Shown: positions 48,486 to 62,500, counted from the stretch's first letter. The stretch: 64,000 nt of DNA from Liolophura sinensis (GCF_032854445.1 NC_088295.1:13007385-13071384); one strand, 5' to 3'. Notes: generated by a model from the letters alone, not told the origin. Translations and numbers: made by a program.

Positions 48486-49254
48486 GGTTATGAAAAAAAA
48501 TTACACTAGGAAATAGCGATGAATTTTTCACCTTAACAATGTCTAGTTTTCCTTCAAGATTTTAATTTATTCCAGTTTAATTCAAGAATATAAACATGGC
48601 TTTGAAGAAAGCGAAAGATATAACGTTTATATTAATTTTCCTTGGTTTTCTCTTATATAGTATAAATTAAAAACAAGTATAATGTATAAAGGCGAATATT
48701 GATTCAATTATTGTCTAAATTTGAATCTAATGACTTGTAATAGAAAAGTCATTAGCATACAAAGCATAAACGATATTCAAATTTTATTCGCATCATTAAT
48801 ATTTTTGTCTCGGGAATATTAATCTGGCATGAATGGATCTGATTTGTAAAATATTGCCGTGTTGAAAATCCGTTTCGTTTAATGTGCCTGTGGTCAACTG
48901 TCTGTAGCTCTCAAGATTGGCATTGCCGCACACGAAAACAAATAATATCATTTTAAGGTGACAGGAATGCACATACGATCTGCATGCCCTGAAATTTTGA
49001 CCAAAGAGCGCCCCAATTATACCCTTTTCCTTTAAATATTGCTCATGTACATGACATAAGTAGTGCGGTATATGTAAAGTGTACACATAAACACTGGCTT
49101 AATGTGTCCGATATCGAAAATTCATGGTGGCTATTTCCAGATTCGGTCCTCTCAAATCTTCGTTTGCCATTGATGACAACAGCTGCGAAAAGCCATCATG
49201 GGCCCTTTGGTAGGACTTGTGTTCGTTTAAGATCAAGTCTTCCATAAGTATGAT

Positions 49255-49395
49255 ATGCATGTAAGCCTGTACACTTTACTCGTGCGTAAGTCCGCCAGTA
49301 GACTGCCAAAGGTTCGTGGTTTACCCAGAGCACTCTGGTTTCTTCCACCAATAAACTGACGCCAACATATACAACTGAAAAATAGCGCCCGGCGA
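49255..49395 (+). repeat. SINE core remnant
   Basis: GGTTCGTGGTTTACCCAGAG, CTCTGGTTTCTTCCACCAAT and AACTGACGCC align with the family A core (GGTTTCCCCCGGGCT, GGTTTCCTCCCACCATAATG). Strongly diverged. Confidence 0.4.
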
Positions 49396-50431
49396 TAATT
49401 AGATCATTAGATAAAAAAGTACACAAACATACCAACATATCTCAGTTGCTATATTGTTATGTTTCTTTGTTCGTTACAAACTTCGTGATATAAAGCCACA
49501 TTTTTAGGGCGGGATCGTTTTGAAGAGCATGAACGTTTCACTAAACACATGAAACCCATCATTTATATGTGTATGTACTGACAGCAACTCTCGACTTAAC
49601 AAGGCAAACAGTGATTTTGTGACAAAAGCGTGCAAGGATTATTATTTTTAATATGTACATAGTTTAAATAATCTTTTAGTAGCATTTACCTTTCTTATGA
49701 GCTCTGGAAAATTAAACTATTAAGGAAAGGAATTGATCTTTCAAAGATAAAACATTTTGTAATCAATTAGTGCGAAAAAAAAAGTATAAAAAGTTTTATT
49801 AGAAGCGTGTACAATTTACAATGGAAATGCGTATGGCTTTCAGTTTAACACCGACAGACACGAATGCCTCATTTCATCGTAAAAAAAATAGCATGTGTAT
49901 ATGCATACTGGAGACTGATTCTCTGATTCATATTATATTTTGATTATTATAACCCAGAATATGATTGGGTGCGTAATTTAATGTGTTCAAATGGACAGGC
50001 CTGTGCATATTTATGAATTAAGATTTATGATTTAGTACCTGTACCTTTTCCAACTACCGACCTTAAATATTCACGCGTATATCAATACTTTACCCATGTT
50101 ACTTATGCCGACTGATCAGAAGTTTTTATTATGAAAAACTGAAGACTAAACGATTCACAGATCAAATGCAAATAGAATGTTATCATATGTTAGAAGTTTA
50201 ATAATTTCGAAGCACATCAACAATCATATCTTACTATAGTTCTTTACAATAGTTCAAAGTTTGTGCAAAGCTTTTAAGTAGCACTCGATATCTCTTTTTT
50301 TCTCTAAGTATAAAATAATTAACTTATACCATGATGTTGATTCTGAAGCCCACAGATCCTCCAGAAATCCTGGATAGCACCACTTAATCAGTCTGATCTT
50401 CATTTCAGCTTCATCACATCACACACAAATG
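49396..50431. other. 3' side of the bHLH gene, A+T-rich
   Basis: Downstream of the minus-strand bHLH stop. An AATAAA on the minus strand lies near 50125, which would allow a 3' UTR of about 300 bp. No other gene. Confidence 0.4.
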
Positions 50432-51100
50432 TCAGCTCTCATTGCAATCGTTTGGGCGTTTAATTATTACCTCCGACGTCATACTTTGACAGGTGCCGTT
50501 ACATGAACCCCGCACATGGGAATCCAGCTTTCGCTTTCGGTTTCCCCTCCTCTTTAGAGGCTGTTGTAGTGGAGTGAGGTCGGTAATCACTTTGATCTCC
50601 GCCCCTGTACTCCTTAGAATACTCGACAAGGCTGAGATGTAATGAATGGCCAGTCTCAAGGTGGCAATCTTTGATAGTTTTTGGTGTTCGCTAAGGTTAG
50701 ATCTGGGAACAACTTTTCGCAGACTGTCAAAGGCGTCATTAAGCATGTGCATCCTTGTCCTCTCCCGCTCTGTTGCACCTTCACGGTTATTATCATCGCT
50801 CAGTTTACAACTGCTCTCTGCACCCTTTTTTCTCTGATTGACGTGTGTTAAGGTGATGGTTTGGGAAGCGCTGCACTGTTCCCTTGTCCTCATCAGTAGC
50901 CGTTCTCCGTCCGTATAAAGTCTCATGCCGGCCGGTACTCCGTCCTGGTGGTGGGGAACTGGTACTTGCCCAGATAGTCGGTCACCCGTGAATATGTCTT
51001 GACCAGAGCATTGGTCTCCCGACCTAACATCGTACCAACCTCCTGGAGGTTTACACTCCATTACCTGCTCGCACTCTGTCATACAATTGTAGTTAAACAT
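50432..51100 (-). CDS. Single-exon basic helix-loop-helix transcription factor
   Basis: An intronless frame of 222 codons. An in-frame TAG immediately precedes the ATG at 51100, so this is the longest possible start. The bHLH domain is at about residues 105-163. Its basic region is [15 protein letters not shown] with the E-box-reading Glu (E113) and flanking Arg. Helix 1 is [12 protein letters not shown], the loop is RSNLSEHQ, and helix 2 is [20 protein letters not shown]. The N-terminal 100 residues are Gly/Gln-rich without a known domain. The tail has a basic patch ([10 protein letters not shown]) that could be a nuclear localisation signal. It belongs to the class A/atonal superfamily. [12 protein letters not shown] and the eight-residue loop recall bHLHa9 and the Beta3/Oligo group, but I cannot fix the orthologue. 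Probably a DNA-binding developmental regulator acting as a dimer with an E protein. Confidence 0.9.
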   Translation of the reverse strand: MFNYNCMTECEQVMECKPPGGWYDVRSGDQCSGQDIFTGDRLSGQVPVPHHQDGVPAGMRLYTDGERLLMRTREQCSASQTITLTHVNQRKKGAESSCKLSDDNNREGATERERTRMHMLNDAFDSLRKVVPRSNLSEHQKLSKIATLRLAIHYISALSSILRSTGAEIKVITDLTPLQQPLKRRGNRKRKLDSHVRGSCNGTCQSMTSEVIIKRPNDCNES

Positions 51101-54100
51101 CTAGACTTCTTCTGTCGTAACACGCTCAGTCGAAGTGTGCAGCCATGTCACAAGGCTTTCGAAGATTTGATCGTATTGTAGGGGAACTGGATAAGTATCA
51201 GCGTCCTGACTGGCACCATCTCGCCTTGGGGGGGTTTTAAAGACGATGTAAGTCCCGTGCATTAGCCCTTGCGGGTTTCCTGGGGGAGGCTCCTAGCCAG
51301 CACTGTTCGGATTGGTCAGACACCATCAACCAAGCGAGGGTAACCGTCCTCATTGGCCACAAGATTAGCCAAGACTAGCAGACTGGAATTTGAGGTGCGA
51401 AGTGCCCTTAATTGATGACACTAAGAAATGAGTGTCGGGTTAACTATCTTGCTGGGTAAGGGTAAATATGACGTCTCTGGTTAAATCTCTAGCAGTTAAT
51501 TTGTTAGAAACATGGCAGAGAGTTGCGGTGAAGTTGTTCGTGGTTTACCAGGCGGAATGTCAACATCGCCTTCCCCCTGGTCCGCACGCCCTGCCACCAG
51601 GGTAAACAACCTTGATCACTATCGACTTGCGCCGGTGTCTGATTGCCTCTTCATTCCTTGCACCAACCGTCGTAAAATTGTCTTTCCATACACGTTCTGA
51701 CATCTCAATTATCTTAGTTTAAGACATTGTCTGCGGTAGTTAACACTAAAGTGTGAAAGACAACAATTTAAGTCCTCCGACACCTGCAAATTTACAAGCG
51801 TCTTCAATTTACGTAATACGGCTTGGCAGCAATATTTGTGCTCGACAATATTTGTACATAACATAGACCGGATAATAACCGAATCAAGATACACTGAGTT
51901 CACGAACTTGAACGAACATGTATGGCATAGATTGCAACTATCATTTTCGACAAAGTTTCTCGATTTCATATTTCATATTTCATGTTTCGGATGATGTATG
52001 GTTTTCAAGAGACAATAAAAACTTATAGAATTTTCTGAGTAAAGGCTTTTCAGCTATGTGCATCTGTCAATGTTTCATAAATCTTCATCTCTATATTTAC
52101 CCTGCAATGATTTACCAGCATTGGTGATGGACATCTTTGGCACTTTAGTACACAAATACATACATGTAGGCCAATACATGGGGTTTTCATATACCTGTAG
52201 AGAGATGTCCACTGACCATGTTCCATATCCTCTGTCTATAAATCTTGTCGCGGACATCTAGTTGAAATAACTCCAACTTTAAGAAAAAGGGGTAGATCTG
52301 TATCCAGATCTGTTTAACATGGTAATTGAGTATATATGGTGCTGTTTAATATTATCTTTATATGAACTGGAGCAACATAAATAATTTCGTAATACTTTTA
52401 TAGCTGAGATCAAATTTTATTACTATTCACATTCTTCCGCGCAGAGCATAAGAGGTTGCTAAAAATAAACTCTAGTAATATTAATATACAGTTACGAAGC
52501 ATTATGTGAAAATTATTTAAATATTTAATTTGGGTTATTAACAAGGATAAACATGGTCAAAACTATATAACTAGGTCTGCATAAATACAAACAAAGGCTT
52601 TTTATATTTGCACGAATAACAGAATATGGCCAACGCATTGTTATTTATAGCAGCTTTGTTTTGAATGGAGAGTATATGGGTTCCCTTTATAAACTGCATT
52701 CCTGCATTTTTGAGAACATCCGATGAAATGTGGGTTCAAAAATATACACATGTTATTGAATTATTCGTGAGATTAGTTTTACTGAATAATATTTCGCCCA
52801 ATTTAATTTAATATTAAAATTTAATATGTTAATTTGAAACAGTTGTATTTAAACATTTGGAATCATTTAATTTTAAATAAAATTCCGAATGCAGTTACAT
52901 TCTAGTCTCTGGGACAATATCAGTTGTTAATTTTGCTCATTACTTTCCACCACATCTTAATTCGGCTAAAGCGCACAATAAGATGAATGAGACGAAAATT
53001 GTCACGTTTTTCTTTCGGTTCTTTGTTTTTGTAAATCTTGACTGTTTCATGAAACGTGTGACGATATTGTTTGATCGTATAATTGTTTGTTTCCACTGTT
53101 GCTCATGATTGTTGAGTTTGATCAGAAGCGCTGCTCTCCGTGTTAGTCCTAGGTGTATATCCACAGAAGAACGTGTTACAGTTACTGTTTGCGAAGTGTA
53201 TATTTCAGATTTCAATCCTATTGAATTCTCTTTCAGCAATCGGATAGTGTTTAGGATTTTATCGCACAATTCTGGAATTGTGAATTTCTTTTACAAATGT
53301 GCGTTTTGGATCACCTCTAACCCACAACAACGTCGCGGACTGACAAGCCAGAAAGGGTGTTGTCGTAGTGACGACAATATTGGCTAGTCAATAGCTGCCT
53401 CTCCCACGGGCATGTCCGATAACCGGACTTGAGTCCGTCAGTATTGTGAGCCCTACTGTCATCAGCAGTCTTTCCCGCCAGACTTATTGGTAGCGTTAAT
53501 CCTATATGCTAGTTTTGTGTATCCTGACCCCGCAAACCTCTTGGTAGGGTAGACAGAAGTGACTGCTATCGCCCCGATCACTGATGTCAACCTATCGCAG
53601 TAAGAGCACCCCGATATTAGCTGTATATTTGTATGGCCCGGGAGGCAGAGCTGGATTTGCTGGCGCCGATACGCACACCGCAGTCACGATGGGAACTGCC
53701 TCACACACCCCGCCAGTCACAACAAATAAGAATTGCATATTTATAAAACAAAATGTTGAAATAATATATGTAGATTTAGGCAAAGGCAAACAAAACGAGA
53801 AATCAACATTAGATGATTCTGAGGTGGAGATGAAAGTACAACTCTAAGCACTTATGCCACAATATAACGTAAGCAGTTTGTAAGTGCATTATTTGCCCTG
53901 AAAAAGGCTGATATAAATTGATCATCAGATGTGTGAGTATTTTGAACTAGTTAATGTATAATTTATTATTAATATGTCATTATATTTGGCGGTGTGTATA
54001 AATGTTTTTCAAACAAGTCAGCCGTAAAACAGGAAAATGCTGAATACCGTTCATTAATAATATTTTACAGTTTTGACGCATAATCAAATTTGAATGCGAC

Positions 54101-56279
54101 AGCTCATGATTTGTCAATTTCAATCAACAAGATGATGAAAGTAGTAGTAGGATTTTAAATGAAGTTCTTGCAGTTGTTATGTGAGCACGACTTTGGCATG
54201 CAACACCCAATGATGCTTACACCGCCATGCAGTAGATTCGGGATTGCCAGGCTAAGCCCGCCTTACTTTTTAGATGATATTATGAATTAAACGCCTCACC
54301 ACTGGACTTAGCCCTCAGCTAGCCGCCGTGTCCAGCTGTCCAGTTCAGTCACCAAACAATCCGGTGAAGAGACTGGGAACTACATAATGCCCACGAGGAC
54401 ATGGGAACCCTGAGATAAGCTACCAAATCTCCGTGGGTCTGTTCACCATCCATCGTCTCACAGCACAGCCCCTTTGTTCTCGGATGGGTGTTTAAATAAT
54501 CATGTGGCCGTGGTCAGTAATTAAGCTGTAACGTCAGTGTAAGACAAGCCTTCCGCATATACAATAAGAATAGTCAGGGATATAAATTACAAAAACATAT
54601 AAACTTGAACAAACTTGGCTACAAGATTCTGACCAGACAAATAAACATTCCATACATGGCATGTGAGGAAAAGATCAGCGTGTCATTGATAAACATGCGC
54701 TTATGCGCTTACATCTTAATCAGGTAAGATGTAAGACAATGTTCCTTCGCAGCCACGGTCAAGAAGAATACATTTCCCTTTGGCATATATATTATATAAT
54801 ATTAAATATAGTAGTCATATATCGCAATCAGTACATCCCTGGAATTTTATCTAACTTCATCCATTTTGGTGCTTTGGTTTCTGAGGTCTGGTCACACTAT
54901 CTCTGTGGTTTAAGTGATAGCGTGTGACCAAAATGGACAACTGTGTGAAGCTACCGTTTCAAGAGAGTATACCGGTATTTATGGACCAATGATGAAGCGA
55001 GCAAAATCTAGCCGACCTTTCCGTGATGTGTCCTCCTTTTGTGCCCGAATTCCCGGGCAGCAAAATATCTCTTAACCCGTTCTTGTTTAGCTGTACTGAC
55101 CGAAGTTCAGTTTTCTGATTTTCTCGATTTCTCTTTGTATTCGGATCCAGTTTCAGAACACAAATATACTCGATGTGATACGGTTCCAGTCCTGTGTACT
55201 CGGCTCTTTCCGCTTAAACCTTGGAGCATTGGGTTATTGCCGTCTGTACCGCAATAAATCAGCTCCTCGTCATTATCAGCATGCCTGAAGCACGGGAAAC
55301 TGTTTACCAATTAAACGATTTCCGGATTTCATGTGGATCTGTCAGTAGATGTTTGTTAATGATACGAGTTGAAAACCTTTGAATCATCATGAACACCTAA
55401 TATAATATTTGATGAAAGCTCTATAAGCGAATCTCTGAATTGTTCTGCTAATTCTACTCAAAACGGGCAAATGTCACGCGTTGTCCCTCGTTGGTTGTCG
55501 GTGGAATACTTTAACGTTATTTAAACTGTTATTGGCGTACGGTACGTGGAAAAGTTATATGTAGCGTGTTATGTACCAAATAATTATGCTGTTAGCCTTA
55601 CAAGTAAGGTTCATGAAGATGTGCTGGCAGAAGATTTACAACAAGCATGGTGTTTCATCATAAAGATCTGACTATTTCATGCTTTACGTTGAAAGAAACC
55701 AGGCAGATGCCCAGACAAACCAATTTACAAGGGATATTTGTGAGATTTCAGCTTTTGAACGTGCTAAAACATATATACATATCTAAGATGGCATTGTTTT
55801 TTGTACGTGGATAAAATGCTATACAAGATTACAAGGTGACTGATGATAAGACCCCAAGTACGGCTGTTTGGAGAGACTTGGTCAAATGTGATGACAGCAC
55901 TAGAGTCATATGGATTCCAAAAACTTCGTGCCTTTCATCTTGTTCCCTTTCCTGCCATATATTTCAGGTAAGAGCACTTGTGCAAATCTGTTTGAATAGA
56001 TTGCGATTTATTCTAACCCAACTGTTTTATGAAGTTTACTGAATTCTGAAGGATGAAATTTTGAGAAATTTCCATAAGAACTGACTGAACGAAAAACAAA
56101 GGCGTTCAAATGATATGTGGCAGAAATATGTAAAATTATAAATCATTATTATTACTGTCAATTTTTATCTGACGTGAGGCCTCCAAAACACTAGAATATT
56201 ACCTTACCAATATTTCTTTCAATATGTTATAAATCTTATTTAAATGTATTTTACATTCGATGGACTATCAGTATCTCAG
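51101..56279. other. Intergenic, no recognised gene; should hold the 5' end of the lectin gene
   Basis: The left part must contain the bHLH promoter. A TTTAAAA-like box on the minus strand is near 51237, about 135 bp before the ATG. The 62-codon ATG frame at 51512-51700 and the 109-codon minus-strand frame ending at 52940 (one hydrophobic stretch, VTIFVSFILLCAL) match nothing known. A signal-peptide exon for the lectin gene is expected before 56280 but I could not identify it. Confidence 0.4.
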
Positions 56280-56563
56280 AACCCCGTGTGCCTGGACTGG
56301 CAAAATGCTGCAGGGAATAGTTGTTATCATATCTACCACAAGCAGCTACCCTGGGCTGATGCTTTTGAGACATGTCGCGAGCATTATGGACAATTGGCGC
56401 ATATTTATAAAGCATCTGTTCACGAAGAATTAGTCAAATTGCTGACAGGCCAAACACCACAAGCACCGCCTCCTTCTCAAACTCTGGCACCACCAAGTGA
56501 TCAGCCAAGAAGCCCACCCTCCCCTCCAGAATTTCAACATAGAAACTACTGGATCGGCGCCAG
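56280..56563 (+). CDS. Lectin gene: CTLD exon a, with proline-rich insertion
   Basis: Acceptor TATCTCAG|AAC, donor GCCAG|GTGAGG, 284 nt. Contains VCLDWQNAAGNSCYHIY, then WADAFETCREHYGQLAHI (helix alpha-1 region), an insertion of about 25 residues rich in Pro, Ser and Gln (TPQAPPPSQTLAPPSDQPRS onward), then NYWIGAR. The insertion lies between helix alpha-2 and the WIG strand, where typical domains have only a few residues. The upstream exon should end in phase 0. Confidence 0.85.
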
Positions 56564-59500
56564 GTGAGGTTTTCAAGCGCACATCTAGCGTAATAAAACA
56601 GTGTTCGTCTTGTAGATTCAATCATATCACCGCTACTTAACTCGTATCTGTTCAGTTTTGGTCCCTGGGATTTAAGGCACTTCTTCAATATTTTCATTCC
56701 GAATAAATCTCTCCTGTCGTCATACGACTGTTGGATTTTTAGAATGTTGTATAAGGAGGGATGGGTGCAAGACATAATCAATGGACAGCTTTCATCCGTC
56801 CTTAACACTATCAGAAAGAATGTGTAGGCCTGTCTCTAACTGAGGGAATGAATTGTTCCTAACCCTCGGCCATTGGGGTTATGGGCTCCAATCCAACTTC
56901 TGCTTATTCGACCCCAACCTTAAGTCAGGAGATTTGTCAGGTTTAACAGAGGGTTTACACCTGATCTTGCTGGGTGGAAAAATCACTGCAAGACCTGACT
57001 GGAGACTTAAAAATCGTTGAATTTTGCACTCTTCATGGTTCACTGAAAATCATTATATCGTGAGGCCGTTTTATTTTTCTGTTATTCTTGGCTAACTTGT
57101 GTTTTCAGATTTACCGATGGATATTTCTGGTGGGTGTCGAAACCTAATAAAAATGACACTTATGAGATGAAGTCTCAGTTGACTAACTACAGTCTGTTGG
57201 AGGCTTCTGTGAGTCCAACCAATTTCACATGTTTGGTAATAGATTCGACCAGGTACTGGTGGTCAGCTCAGTACTGTGATCACATGGCCAGTGGCTTTAT
57301 TTGTCAGTATGAAACAGGTAGGAAATTTTCCTCTCATGTATAGTCTATAAATATTACATCTCAACTTTGTGTTGAAAGAAAGAAAGATGGTTCCGTGACT
57401 CAAAACAATACTGGGGGAATTATGATTTCTGAATCATTTTGTAAACAGGTATGCCACTGCTTAGCTGTATTTCAAGGACAAGACAGTCTGAATTGGTTAT
57501 TCATAATTCGATCGTTCTTTATGTCTTAGTGGTTATGAATGGAATTCTTAACTGTGTCTTCCTGATGTAAGGATTCGATCGCAACTTTCTTCCTTAATAT
57601 ATTGGATTCACTTAGTTCAAAACCGTAATTCTTGTGCGATGCGTGTTGCTGACATAATCCGCAACAGTTCTTCCTGACTTAATGTCCTGAAAACGCCATT
57701 GTTATATAAATTCTGTAGGCAAGTCGTCATTTCCCATTTCTCTCTATTAACACTCTTTTCCACTATTTGTTGCTAGTCGCTTGAAATATTATAGTCCTTG
57801 TAGGACATTGTAAGCAAAAAAGTGACTCCAACATAGAACGATATAAATTTTTCATTGATTGACATTAAAAATAATTAGCTCTGACAATACTACAGTGATA
57901 TCCAACATGAGACAATCGGGGATCCTCATCTGTCTACGGCTTGTAGAAAAGTATTGAATGTGACACCTAGATCACTTTGTGAAAGAACACTTTGTGAAAG
58001 AAAGTGAAAAATCACAACACCGTGTGTTAAAGCAGTATTGATTTATATGTATATCAGACCAAGTTTTTCTTGGGTGGTCAGGGGGTGACCAACATTTATC
58101 TGTTCACGGCGACCAAGTTCTCCTGACGGTGTTGTCCTTAATCTATTTGGAAAGAGAAGGAATATCAAATTCCATTTTTTTTCGGTGTAGCTTTTCGCTG
58201 TTGAAACTGCAGTTTGGAATGCTATCACACAGATTTGGGTATGCATGTACAATACTAACTAATAAATTATATAGTTCAGTTTTCAGCATTCTGGTGAATT
58301 ATGTAAACTAAGTTGTAATTTTAAAAGCCTGCTGGATTAAATAATTACAGACTTTGAACATGATAACAACAGACATCAGTTTGTGTTGCCATATTAATGA
58401 TAGAAACAAATGCTACGATAGCTAATTTATAGGCTAATCTGGTCTGATTCTTTGAACCAGTGTCCTGTATTCGGCTGTCTGTAAAATCAGTCATATTCGT
58501 TAGCAAAACTGCCTTTCGTTATATAGTTACACGAAAGCGAATACAGGCTACATTGTTTTTATAATATAATTGTCTAACATCCAATTCTTAAATCACACTG
58601 CGTGAGATCATACACTACAAGGAATAAAATAAAATTCATTTTTGAAAGTTATATGGCACTGAAACGTGCGAAAAAAACGTCAAATATGGCAGTGTCAGAA
58701 ACACGGTTTAGTCGATAGTAGTTTAGGTAGCTCGTCTCGCCCTTCTTCAACTGGTGTCGCCCCTGCCGCCCAGTATGCAGCATGCAACTGTTTTTTGAAT
58801 AATTGTCATGTCACCCGAGGCAATGAGTTCCTGCCGTTGAAACCGAGCTATTGCCGTTTAACATTATAAATAAGAAAAAGTGTTCTAACTTCATTTTCTT
58901 AGTAACAATAAGGACTTCCAACATATACATGTGTTGAGCTAGTGTTGTTACGTGTCACTGACTAATTGCAATTTTGATAACGAGTATATACGGCTAATTT
59001 TACAGATAGCTGAATATATGCGACTGGTTAAAAGAATAGTCTACATAGTTTCGGCGTGTTTGGTTTGTAGTTGTCCACCCTGAGGTGTTCTTAACACCAA
59101 CCGCCTTTGCCCGACGAGGGAAACCCATACTATTGAATTGCTCGGCGATAGGCTATCCACACCCAATCATCGCCTGGTACAAAGATGGTTCCGTTATCCA
59201 CAATAATACTGGGGGAATTATGATTTCTGAATCATTTCATAAACAGGTATGCCACGGCTAAGCTGTATTTCAAGGACAAGACAGTCTGAATTGGTTATTC
59301 ATAATTCGATCGTTCTTTATGTCTTAGTGGTTATGAATGGAATTCTAAACTGTGTCTTCCTGATGTAAGGATTCGATCGCAACTTTCTTCCTTAATAATA
59401 TTGGATTCACTTAGTTCAAAACCGTAATTCTTGTGCGATGCGTGTTGCTGACATAATCCGCAACAGTTCTTCCTTACTTAATGTCCTGAAAACGCCATTG

Positions 59501-62500
59501 TTATATAAATTCTGTAGGCAAGTCATTTCCCATTTCTCTCTATTAACACTCTTTTCCACTATTTGTTGCTAGTCGCTTGAAATATTATAGTCCTTGTAGG
59601 ACATTGTAAGCAAAAAAGTGACTCCAACATAGAATGATATAAATTTTTCATTGATTGACATTAAAAATAATTAGCTCTGACAATACTACAGTGATATCCT
59701 ACACATGTGACAATCGCTGATCCTCATCTTTCTACGGCTTGAACAAAAGTTTTGAATGTGACACCTGGATCACTTTGTTGAGCATGATTTGTTTTTCCGT
59801 TCATTTTCGTTCTGACACCAGGTTGTTACCACTTCGTTGTATCTGTCGTCTCCCAAGCCTGGCAAGTTTGTGTGCAATGCCAGTACGGTAGGCCTGTCTA
59901 CTCATCGAACCACCCAGCTTTTTGTCATGCCTGGTGAGTCTAACAGTCTCAACACATGAGGACAAAATCTGGGACACATTGGGACAGAATTTCTTGTAAA
60001 TGTGTTGTTCTCATTAATGAAGACTTCCACACATGGTTCAGGTGTGAATGTTGTTATACCAGTCTCCCACCGAGAATTTCAGGTTGACTTTTGCTGTTAC
60101 AGTCTACTGTAAGAGGGTTCTAGTGCGAGACAAACATTAAAGTTCATTTTTACACATTTGCAGAAAAATAAAACTTATTGAAATTATTGGTTCTTAAGAA
60201 ATATTAAATCAATCCTGGTCATTTTACCAAGTTTTATTATTACCTTATTATTTACAATATCAATCCATTTTTCTCACCTGTCTCAGTCAAAACTTATACA
60301 GGTATTATGAATACCTATATTTGTTTAGACTTATAAATCAGGTTTTAAGTCAGAGTTATGAGTTTGTGCATACAATTGGATGCTTTGTATTTAAAATATG
60401 TAAGGTCAAACTTACGTCAAACGTCTATACAGCCGTTCAGGTTATTTGACTCAGAATTGTTTCATATCTCAGTTTGTTTATCCTGAGGTCTACGCGGTTC
60501 TCTTTATTCTCAACACGTAAACCCAAACCGTTAAAAACGCATAAATCCGTCCCTGCCGATCTATATTTATTTGACTCAGAATTGTTTCATATCTCAGTTT
60601 GTTATCCTGAGGTCTACGCGGTTTTCTTTATTCTCAACACGTAGACCCAAACCATTAAAAACGCATAAAGCCGTCCCTGCCGATCTATATTTATTTGACT
60701 CAGAATTGTTTCATATCTCAGTTTATTTACCCTGTGGTCTACGCAGTTCTCTTTATTCTCCTCCTGTAAACCTGGCCACCATATTGGTGAGATATCGTTT
60801 TGCGCAGCGTAAAACATATATCAAATGAATAGATAATTGTTCACATCATTTTCTTCATTGTTTTCAGACGACATGAGCGCTGATAATCTGGTAAGTTTGC
60901 CTTGACCATGTAAATATCCCTGGGAATATGCCTGTATGCTTAACCCCCAGCATAAAATGAAACCCTGTGTGTTTGCTTCTACTAGAAATTTGTAAAATAT
61001 GCACAGAAACAGTGAAAGTGTCAACTGTGTATGTAAATATGAGACCATATACAGTAATGCATTTTTCCTGTCTTGTTAAGTAATCAGGTAGTATATACAG
61101 CGAGATATACCAATTTTATTTTCTTGTTCTGTTTCTTTTTATCTCACAAACAGAAAGAGTTCATATCCTATGTACACCTTAGTTTTCAAGCAATGGGATT
61201 TTCAGTGCTGTTCGATAAGTTTTGGCCCTAAATGATTTAGATGGTAAAGATTATGAAGCACGGTGCTGTTCTCTACCTCACTTCTACATATAACTTTCCT
61301 ATTTATGCTCTATTAAGTGCAATAATGTTTGGTACAAGATCCATAGTGACCATATACGTGAAAACGATTTTACATCTTAACATTGCATAGCTCTGTACCC
61401 TTTTCAACACCTTGGATTTAGCCAACAGGCGAAATAAAAGAATGAACCATTTTGCTATGTTTCGTTCTGACTGATATCAACCAGAGTAAACTCCTGAAAC
61501 AATGTATTACAAAGTTACTTTTTTGTGAAATTTGTGGGCTAGCATATGTTAATGTGACTTGAATTTTCGAAGGATATGAACAAATATATGAATTTGCTTC
61601 GTCATTTGACCATCCCGTTTTGCTTGTAAACAATTTATGTTTTCAGTACCATGAGTGTCCTCTATTACGAAGGCTGTATACTTATATGTAAATGTGTGAT
61701 AACAAGGGAAATTATGCCCATGCTCAGAATTAAACTACCGATGATTTTATAAAGTTTCTACCTTTTTCAACTTCGAATCTTAAGCTCCAAAATTGTACTT
61801 TTTAGTTTTAAAGCATTGACAGAAAATGTGTATAGCATATTTTATTTTTGGGATTATTATAGGATGACAAAGAGGTTCGGCGGTCAGCAATGTTTAGCAC
61901 CCTACAATTCCTTTCTCGAAGTGCTATCAACTCATCGGCTGGAAGTAACAGTGTGTTTCCCCAAGGGGATATTGGTAAATTAAACTTGCAATTATATGCC
62001 TGAAGTATTGAAAAGAGGGGCGCAAACTTATATTAATTTCTGTTTGAATGCATGTTATTGTCGATAGCGATATATTGCATTTGAAAGCTTGTTTTGTAAA
62101 TGTTGCAAAAGGAATCGTTGTCTGGTTTCATCGTCCGTGTAGGCACCCTATATGCTGTACATTCACTTCAACAGATTTCCGCATCAGTTTCATATCATCT
62201 ACGCTTCAACTGAAGAACTTATCACAAGATGCAGACACGCCGGGCCCTAATATATGGTTATCCAGGGGCTCTCGCTTCATTGCTTCGGTATCTCAAAATT
62301 GGAGTGACTCTCAAAAAGGTACAGTGCAAGCAATACATACTGTATACACGTATTAAGAAACTAGGGTCTTTAAAGCCTAGGTGCTTGTGTCGATGTGGTG
62401 CTTGTGTCGATGTGATAAATCAGTACGATACTTAAATGTAGCATGTAGACAATTCAGTGTTGTATTACTGTATAATGCAGCAAATAGATAAATCAGTACG

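Noticed and set aside
52940..53269. 109-codon minus-strand frame with one hydrophobic stretch
   Set aside because: No match and a weak start. Could be an exon, but unsupported.
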